A stretch of 64,000 bases of DNA from positions 33,667 to 97,666 of the forward strand of contig NZ_VCRA01000027.1 in assembly GCF_005938385.1 (NCBI RefSeq), given 5' to 3'. This stretch comes from Paenibacillus mesophilus. Lineage in GTDB: Bacteria; Bacillota; Bacilli; Paenibacillales; NBRC-103111. The notes under the pieces are model-generated. The model saw nothing but the letters and a program-made list of their open reading frames with translations. It was not told the DNA's origin and ran no database searches. Of the stretch, positions 57,896-64,000 are shown piece after piece (the first letter of the stretch is position 1; every line of letters begins with the position of its first letter). A program made the translations under genes and the position numbers.

Positions 57896-59224
57896 CTATT
57901 TTTTCGACGCTTTCTCATCGGCTACCGCTTGATTCGCCTTCTCGGCCGCTTCGCGGAGCGCGGTGTTCAGATCGGTCGTACCTTTGACAATGTTGGCTGC
58001 GGCGGCATATATATTCTCGATCTTCAGCTCGTATACGGATTTGTAAGGAATCGGGGCCAATTTGTTGTAGAAAACGGCACCCCAGGTTTTCCCTTTGAAC
58101 GGACTGTCCTGCGAAAATACTTTTTTGACCGATTCGTCCGTCAGGACAGGGATCATCCCTTTCTTCGAAATCGCCGTCTGGTTCTCCTTGGAGAGGATGT
58201 ATTTCAGCACTTCCATCGCGGCATCTTTATTTTGCGCCATCGAGGTGATGGCGAGGCCGACCGGGGAAGCTTGCGCACCTACTCCCGACAATTCTTTGAA
58301 CGTCGGCAATGCGACCATATCCCAATCGATTTTCTCCAGATCTTTCGGTACGGAAACCGGGAACTCCGAATGGAAGGCAAACATCGCAAGCTCCTGCGTA
58401 TTCGTAAATTCCAGACGGTACGGAATCGCTTTCAGCGTGCCGACCCGGTCTTTAGCCTTGATCCTGCGACGGCGAAACGAATACGGTCTGAATCAATTTT
58501 TTCCACGTATCGCGCTCGAAGGTCGATTTTTCCGTCTTCGGATCGAGATAAGGCTCGGAGTACGGGTTTGTCTTGAAGATGAAGGCGGGTGAAGCGGCGA
58601 AGCCCAAATATTGCTTCTCTCCGTCTTTCCGGGTCAGCTTCTTGGACAGCTCCAGCGTCTCGTCCCATGTCATGCCGTTTCTCGGATACGGGACGCCGAA
58701 TTTATCGAATATCCCTTTGTTGTAATACATCACTTGGATTTGTTGGTCGGTCGGCAGCAAGTACAGTTTGCCGTTGCCCGCATTCTTGACCGCGTCCATG
58801 AGCGTAGGCTCGATTTGGGTCAGATCGACTTGATGCTTCTTGACTAATTCGGTCATATCGTACTGCAGATTGTAGCTAAAGAGCGGGTCCAAAGCATAGT
58901 CGAACACATTGAACACAAAATCGATGCGCTGTTTGGCGGCGAGCAGATCCGGCAGCGTTTCGCCCGGCTCCGAACGGATGAACTTGATGGCGTAGTCCGG
59001 GAATTTGGCTTTGATGGCATCTCCGTATTTTTGGTTAAATGCTTCTTCCGAACCACCGCTCAGCGAAAAGAAAACAAGCTCTACGGGTTCTTTCGGCTTC
59101 GTCTCGGTGTTCGATTGTTGTTGGGCGCGCCCGTTTCAGATCCTTTGGCGCCGTTCCCGCATGCCGCCAACACGAATAGGAACATTCCCCAAGCAAGCGA
59201 TGCGGCAAAACCTTTTCTAGCCAT
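57896..59224 (-). pseudogene. Sugar-binding lipoprotein gene with two frameshifts
   Basis: Three frames must be joined to read one protein. Frame 1 runs from ATG 59224 through the lipobox LAAC (Cys22) to a TAG at 59081; frame 2 takes over near 59111-59140 (NTETKPKEPVELVFFSLSG) and runs to TAA at 58451; frame 3 takes over near 58450-58485 (IKAKDRVGTLKAIPYRLEF) and ends at 57896. The product would be a family 1 solute-binding protein of about 440 residues (YYNKGIFDKFGVPYPRNGMTWDE; KGTTDLNTALREAAEKAN), the third relative of those at 10858 and 16919. No transport genes adjoin. Two shifts make a sequencing artefact less likely but not excluded. Confidence 0.8.
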
Positions 59225-59472
59225 CGGCAAAGATTCCCCCTTACCCGACCTATGCGGGTTGTATAATGGAACCTTGTTCCTGTACTCAGTTTATAGTTGA
59301 GGAATGTTTCGAACTATTGGCGATTCGGTCATTTCAGGCGTCTATTCAGTCATAAGATCAAAGTTATGCCGGTTTTTGCTATATTCATAGCACGGATGTT
59401 AAACTTTTAAATAGGTAAACATTCAACCAACCTAACTACTCATGGGGCCGTATGCGGCGAGGAGGCCAGCGC

Positions 59473-60033
59473 ATGTCCATTGTTTCGAGCTTACTGGAGG
59501 TTAACAAGAAGTTTGTTGAAGAGAGGCGGTATGAAGACTACTTAACGGACAAATACCCGGATAAAAAGGTGGCCATCTTAACGTGCATGGATACGCGGCT
59601 CAGCGAGCTGCTTCCGAAGGCGCTAGGCTTGAAGAATGGGGATGCGAAGTTCATTAAAAATGCGGGGGCCATCTTAACGCAGCCTTTCGGCAGCGCGATG
59701 CGCAGCATACTGGTGGCCGTGTACGAGCTGGGCGCGCGGGAAGTGATCGTGATCGGCCATCACAGCTGCGGTATGACCGAGATCGATGCGACGGGAATGG
59801 TACGCAAGTTCGCCGAGAATGGAATCGATCCTATGGTCATAGAGACGCTGGAAAACTCCGGCATTCGGATGGAAAAGTTTTTGCGCGGCTTCGACCGTCC
59901 GGAGGATGGCGTGATGCACAGCGTCAAAATGATCCGTAGGCATCCACTTTTCCCGCAGGCCGTGCCCGTTCACGGATTTGTGATGGACCCGGAGACGGGA
60001 GCGGTGGAGGTCATTGTCGAGGATTATAGGTAA
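59473..60033 (+). CDS. Beta-class carbonic anhydrase
   Basis: 186 residues. Interconverts CO2 and bicarbonate. Zinc ligands: Cys38 in LTCMDTRL, His and Cys in VIGHHSCGM; Asp40 and Arg42 form the catalytic dyad. The length and the ending VPVHGFVMDPETGAVEVIVED fit the YvdA-like small class. GGAGG sets ATG 59473. A 250-base gap upstream holds an inverted repeat TGCTAT-ATTC-ATAGCA (59370-59385) but no gene. Monocistronic. Confidence 0.93.
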   Translation: MSIVSSLLEVNKKFVEERRYEDYLTDKYPDKKVAILTCMDTRLSELLPKALGLKNGDAKFIKNAGAILTQPFGSAMRSILVAVYELGAREVIVIGHHSCGMTEIDATGMVRKFAENGIDPMVIETLENSGIRMEKFLRGFDRPEDGVMHSVKMIRRHPLFPQAVPVHGFVMDPETGAVEVIVEDYR

Positions 60034-60056
60034 TCATGAGCGCTAGATTCGAAGAG

Positions 60057-60099
60057 AGCCGGAGTAGCGGGGGATAGTCCCCGGGCTTCGGCTTTTTCG
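60057..60099 (+). terminator. Terminator of the carbonic anhydrase gene
   Basis: AGCCGGAG...GGGGA-TAG-TCCCC...CTTCGGCTTTTT, a long hairpin with a T-run. Confidence 0.7.
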
Positions 60100-60198
60100 C
60101 ATGCTCCGATAATTGCATTTTATGAAATCTCTACCGCTGCCCGGCCGCCGATTCGTGTATGATGGTAGTTATCATCATTGCAAAGGGGGGCGAGCGTT

Positions 60199-61944
60199 AT
60201 GCCGCCTAATAAGCAAGTATCGATGCTGTGGCTGCTGCGGTACTTGGTTCCCGTCAAAGGCCGGATCGCCATCCTGCTGCTCATTTTGCTGACGTCGACC
60301 GCATGCCAGCTCGTGAATCCGCAAATTATCCAGCGTTTTATCGATACGGCCGCCGCACAGGGGGAAGTCGCAAGCTTGCTCGGTCTTGCCGGGTTGTTTC
60401 TGGTCATAGCGGCGTTCAACCAGCTGTTTACGGTCCTGCTGAGCTATCTCGGCAACGACGTGGCCTGGAGGGCGACGAATCGGCTGCGGGCCGATCTGCT
60501 CCGCCATTGTCTTCGATTGGATATGCGCTTTCATAATCTGAAAACGCCAGGCGTCATGATCGAGCGTATTGACGGGGACGTTACCGGCATGTCCAACTTT
60601 TTCGCGATGTTCGTCGTGCAGATCGTAGGCAGCTTCGTTCTGCTTACCGGTATTCTCGGCTTTATGTACGTCTATCATTGGCAGATAGCCGTCGTCATGA
60701 CGGTGTTCACCCTATTGTCCGTCGGCGTCATGGTCGTGATCCGAAATCTGGGTGTGGCCAGCTCGCAAGTGGAACGGGAAGCGAGCGCATCGTTGTTCGG
60801 CCTGATCGAGGAACGCCTCGCCGGCATCGAGGACGTGCAGGCGGGCGGAAGCGTACCGTATGTGATGAACCGGTTTCATCGGGCGATGCGCGCCGTATTC
60901 CTGAAAGGGCGTAGAGCGTGGATGCTGCGGGTAGTCCCGTGGAATGCGACCGTCGTATTGTTTGCCGCGGCCGTCACGATCGTACTGTGGATGGGCGTCC
61001 GGTTCTATGCGGCGGGCGAGCTGTCGCTCGGTACGCTGTACTTGATCTTTCAGTATACACAGATGTTGAATGATCCGATCGAACAGCTCGGCAACCAGAT
61101 GCAGGAGTTTCAGAAAGCGAAGTCCGGCTTGCGGCGTTCCCGGGAGCTGCTCTCCACGGAGAGCGAGATTGTCGACGGAACCGGGCTTGCACTTCCCGAC
61201 GGGGCACTCGGCATCCAGTTCGAGCATGTGAATTTCAGCTACAACCAAGGGACGCCCGTGCTTCACGACGTCAGCTTCCGCTTAAGTCCCGGAGAGCGTC
61301 TTGGCATCGTGGGCCGTACCGGCAGCGGCAAATCGAGCCTCAGCCGCTTGCTGCTGCGGCTGTACAACATCGATAGCGGCGTTATCCGCGTAGGTGGAGT
61401 CGATATTCGCACGCTGCGTCTAGAGGCGCTTTACCGCCGCGTCGGGATGGTTACGCAGGAGGTGCAGCTGTTCGACGGGACGCTGAGGGATAATTTGACG
61501 CTGTTCGACGACGGTGTAACGGATGAAGCTATTATGGAGACGACCGGGAAGCTGGGGCTGCGGAAATGGATCGAAGGGCTGCCGAACGGGCTGGACACCC
61601 ATCTGCAGGCCGGTGGAACGTCGCTATCCGCAGGCGAGGCGCAGCTGTTCGCGCTGACCCGGGTTTTCTTGACACGGCCGAGCCTGGTCATTCTGGATGA
61701 GCCTTCCTCCCGGCTGGACGCGGCTACCGAAGCGGCGCTGCAGGAGGCCGTGAATCAATTGCTCGAGCGATGCACCGGCATCGTGATCGCCCACCGGCTG
61801 TCCACTTTGGAGAAGGTGAACAAAATTATGGTTCTCGGTGACGGACGCGTGTTGGAGTTCGGTTCGAGAGAGAATTTGGCGAGAGATCCGTCTTCCCATT
61901 ACGCGGCGCTGCTTACGGCCGACAGACAGGAGGAGCTGGCATGA
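60199..61944 (+). CDS. Heterodimeric ABC exporter, first subunit
   Basis: 581 residues: a six-helix membrane domain (1 to about 330) and an ATPase domain. Walker A GRTGSGKSS, Q-loop MVTQEVQLF, signature LSAGE (degenerate from LSGGQ), Walker B LVILDEPSS with the catalytic Glu, and AHRLST. The signature motif is altered while the Glu is kept, so its ATP site is completed by the partner's LSGGQ. AAAGGGGGG precedes ATG 60199. The second subunit overlaps by 4 bases. The substrate, perhaps lipid, peptide or drug, is unknown. Confidence 0.9.
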   Translation: MPPNKQVSMLWLLRYLVPVKGRIAILLLILLTSTACQLVNPQIIQRFIDTAAAQGEVASLLGLAGLFLVIAAFNQLFTVLLSYLGNDVAWRATNRLRADLLRHCLRLDMRFHNLKTPGVMIERIDGDVTGMSNFFAMFVVQIVGSFVLLTGILGFMYVYHWQIAVVMTVFTLLSVGVMVVIRNLGVASSQVEREASASLFGLIEERLAGIEDVQAGGSVPYVMNRFHRAMRAVFLKGRRAWMLRVVPWNATVVLFAAAVTIVLWMGVRFYAAGELSLGTLYLIFQYTQMLNDPIEQLGNQMQEFQKAKSGLRRSRELLSTESEIVDGTGLALPDGALGIQFEHVNFSYNQGTPVLHDVSFRLSPGERLGIVGRTGSGKSSLSRLLLRLYNIDSGVIRVGGVDIRTLRLEALYRRVGMVTQEVQLFDGTLRDNLTLFDDGVTDEAIMETTGKLGLRKWIEGLPNGLDTHLQAGGTSLSAGEAQLFALTRVFLTRPSLVILDEPSSRLDAATEAALQEAVNQLLERCTGIVIAHRLSTLEKVNKIMVLGDGRVLEFGSRENLARDPSSHYAALLTADRQEELA

Positions 61945-63737
61945 CGGTAACCCGATTTATGGAACGACTCCTCCGCTTCCGGTTGACGCTGTTTGTAGTC
62001 AACGGCCTGCTATGGGGCGTATTCCACTCCATACCGCTGCTGCTCGGTGTCGGGATGCAGTGGTTTTTCGACCGGGCGACGAGCCGTTCCGACGATATAG
62101 TGTGGCTGACGATCCCGCTCCTGGCCGTAGCCTTGATAAGATTTACGAGGGTAGGCGTTTTTTTCGTCGCGTTTTACGAATGGGTGACGTACTTTTACCA
62201 CATTCAGGCGGTATTGCGGACGAATATGCTGTCCGGCTTGATGCGTTGGCCCGGACGCAACCTTCCCGCTTCGCCGGGAGAAGCGATGACGCGCTTCCGC
62301 GAGGACGTGGACGAGGTTGTCGAATATGTGGAATCGTGGGTGGACTTCTGGGGAAGGTTGGCCTTTGCGGGTATTGCCGTGGCGATCATGGTGGCTGTCA
62401 ATTGGAAAATAACGGTGGTGGCGTTATTGCCGCTGCTCGTCGTTACGCTTCTGAACAACTTGTCGGGCGACCGAGCGAGACGGTACAGCCGGCTTAATCG
62501 CGAGGCCACCGGGCAAATTACCGGATTTATTGCCGAGACGTTCGGTGCCGTGCAGGCGGTGAAGCTCGGCCAAGCCGAGAAGCATGTGCTGAACCGCTTC
62601 GTGCGGCTGAACGAAGCCCGCAGACAGGCGGCGCTTAAGGATAATCTGTTCAAAAAGTGGATGCAGTCGTTGAACCAGCACGTTTTGAATATTTGCACGG
62701 GCATAATTTTGCTGATGTGCGCTTCCGAGATGAGGGCCGGCCGTTTCACAGTAGGGGACTTTGCACTCTTGACGTCGTACTTGGGGATGTTTGCGAACAG
62801 CATCTCGCTGTTCGGGTATATGGTGTTCCAGCACAAGCGGTTGAAAGTGGCGCTTGAGCGGATGCGGGTGCTGTTCCGTCCGGGCGAAGAGGATCGTCTG
62901 GCCGAGCACAGCGAGCCTTACTTGTATAGGTCTCCTCCGGAGGCTGCGGCAGCCGTCGACAATAAGGCGGACGCTCTGCAATGTCTCGAAGTGAGAGGGC
63001 TCTCGTATACGTACCCGAACTCGGTGAACGGCATCGCGGACGTCAGCTTCCGACTGGAGCGCGGCAAATTTCTCGTCGTCACCGGGAGAATCGGTTCCGG
63101 CAAATCGACGCTGGTACGCGCCCTTCTGGGGCTTCTGCCGAAGAGCGGCGGGGACGTAAGCTGGAACGGTCGCGAGGTCGCCGATCCGGCAACGTTCCTG
63201 ATTCCGCCGAGAGCGGCTTATACGCCGCAAGTGCCGCGCCTGTTCAGCGACCCGCTCCGGGAGAACATTGTCCAGGGAAGCCGGGAGTCGCCGGAGACGC
63301 TTCAGCGCTCGGTGCGGCTCGCCGTAATGGAGAAGGACATCGAGGAACTGGAGCACGGGCTCGAAACGTTCGTCGGGCCGAGAGGCGTCATGCTGTCCGG
63401 CGGTCAAATTCAACGCGCCGCTACGGCGCGGATGATGATGACCCGAGCGGACCTGCTCCTCTTCGACGACCTATCGAGCGCGCTCGACGTCCAGACCGAG
63501 AAGCAGCTGTGGGAGCGGCTGTTCTCGGAGCAGGACGCCACCTGTATCGCCGTATCCCACCGCAGGGCTGCTCTGGCGCGGGCGGATCATATTATCGTGA
63601 TGAAGGACGGCCGCATCGAGGCGGAAGGGACGCTCGCCGAGCTGCTGGCGACAAGTAAAGAGATGCAGCTGCTATGGCAGGGGGAAGAGTCGGTGGATGA
63701 GTCGGCCGCTTGTCTCGTGGACAGTAAGCGTGCATGA
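61941..63737 (+). CDS. Heterodimeric ABC exporter, second subunit
   Basis: 598 residues, same architecture. Walker A GRIGSGKST, signature LSGGQ (intact), Walker B LLLFDDLSSALD with Asp in place of the catalytic Glu, and His in VSHRRAAL. This complements the first subunit exactly: one complete and one degenerate ATP site, as in TM287/288, BmrCD or LmrCD. The start ATGA overlaps the first gene's stop. The C-terminus continues past the ATPase for about 30 residues. A terminator follows directly. Confidence 0.9.
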   Translation: MTVTRFMERLLRFRLTLFVVNGLLWGVFHSIPLLLGVGMQWFFDRATSRSDDIVWLTIPLLAVALIRFTRVGVFFVAFYEWVTYFYHIQAVLRTNMLSGLMRWPGRNLPASPGEAMTRFREDVDEVVEYVESWVDFWGRLAFAGIAVAIMVAVNWKITVVALLPLLVVTLLNNLSGDRARRYSRLNREATGQITGFIAETFGAVQAVKLGQAEKHVLNRFVRLNEARRQAALKDNLFKKWMQSLNQHVLNICTGIILLMCASEMRAGRFTVGDFALLTSYLGMFANSISLFGYMVFQHKRLKVALERMRVLFRPGEEDRLAEHSEPYLYRSPPEAAAAVDNKADALQCLEVRGLSYTYPNSVNGIADVSFRLERGKFLVVTGRIGSGKSTLVRALLGLLPKSGGDVSWNGREVADPATFLIPPRAAYTPQVPRLFSDPLRENIVQGSRESPETLQRSVRLAVMEKDIEELEHGLETFVGPRGVMLSGGQIQRAATARMMMTRADLLLFDDLSSALDVQTEKQLWERLFSEQDATCIAVSHRRAALARADHIIVMKDGRIEAEGTLAELLATSKEMQLLWQGEESVDESAACLVDSKRA

Positions 63738-63739
63738 TG

Positions 63740-63768
63740 AACGGGGTCACGGATGTGGCCCCGTTTTT
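63740..63768 (+). terminator. Terminator of the ABC exporter operon
   Basis: AACGGGG...CCCCGTTTTT just past the stop codon. Confidence 0.8.
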
Positions 63769-63774
63769 GCTATG

Positions 63775-64000
63775 AACCTAACTTCATTAACTATGAACTT
63801 CAATGCGCTATTTTGCTGATTCCAGGTAGGATTTCGCGATTACTGAACGTAATTTTTCTAATACAAAACATAAGTTCACTCTTCGGTTCGGCCCCTTAAT
63901 TCTGGAGTCTTACTGTGAATTACTCGGTTTTTCATAGTTTCTTGCTTTTTGCAGGGAGCCACGCCCCCTGCACCCCGTCACTCGGCGTGTGCCGTCCCCG
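63775..64000. other. Gene-free right edge
   Basis: No ORF with a ribosome site. ACTATGAA-type motifs recur (TATGAACCTAACT, ACTATGAACTTCA), and GCAGGG/CCCTGC forms a hairpin near 63954-63973. Nothing else supported. Confidence 0.4.

Overview
The window looks like chromosomal DNA of a Gram-positive, spore-former-type Firmicute close to Paenibacillus or Cohnella. The evidence is strong AGGAGG-type ribosome sites, GTG/TTG starts, many AraC regulators and lipoprotein sugar-binding proteins, an rsbV-rsbW-sigB operon, YneF, YtxH and YnfA-type small proteins, and a fairly GC-rich base composition by eye. No rRNA, tRNA, CRISPR array or complete transposase was seen. Genus is inference.

Layout. 0-9.5 kb: a truncated Re-citrate/homocitrate-synthase-like gene, a stand-alone UMP kinase paralogue behind a leader-peptide/attenuator, nadE, an O-antigen-ligase/TPR membrane protein, bioA, acpS, a lipoprotein cytochrome c and a YdjM-like membrane protein with a LexA-type box. 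9.5-14.6 kb: a module of AraC regulator, orphan sugar-binding lipoprotein and Tat-exported beta-helix protein, bracketed by about 133-bp direct repeats. 14.6-25 kb: a MITE, a YueD-like SDR, a second AraC/binding-protein pair, glpD, glpK, a further AraC regulator and mutY. 25-32 kb: a small zinc-ribbon gene, sodA, then a run of housekeeping genes (Ntdp-type DUF402, signal peptidase I, RNase HI, queG, an HD-GYP protein, yneF, folE). 32.4-35.1 kb: a consensus promoter with a perfect Fur box drives five tightly packed genes, only one recognisable (flavodoxin). 35-38 kb: an acetyltransferase, a membrane alpha/beta hydrolase and an IclR regulator.

38-49 kb is a general-stress block: rsbV-rsbW-sigB, an RsbK/RsbY-like sensor kinase and receiver-PP2C phosphatase, and several stress-type small genes. 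Seven upstream sites share a GTTTCA-like box, 13-14 bases and GGGTAA-like box, consistent with a local sigma-B regulon. Signal flow is inferred as RsbK to RsbY to RsbV, releasing sigma-B from RsbW.

49.3-56.2 kb is visibly AT-richer and carries resistance genes: a VOC protein, ynfA, a MerR regulator facing a decayed gene, arsR, a frameshifted arsB, arsC, an ArsI-type C-As lyase, a dual-specificity phosphatase, a LysE exporter and an AraC regulator. It reads as acquired DNA. 56.3-64 kb returns to host-like composition: a Tritrichomonas-type IMP dehydrogenase, a twice-frameshifted sugar-binding protein, a beta-carbonic anhydrase and a heterodimeric ABC exporter.

Repeats are frequent: paired palindromic units with an exact 123-bp period at two loci, a shared short element at 5.7 and 22.1 kb, the 133-bp repeats, and two inverted copies of a roughly 200-bp MITE, one flanked by a 21-bp duplication.
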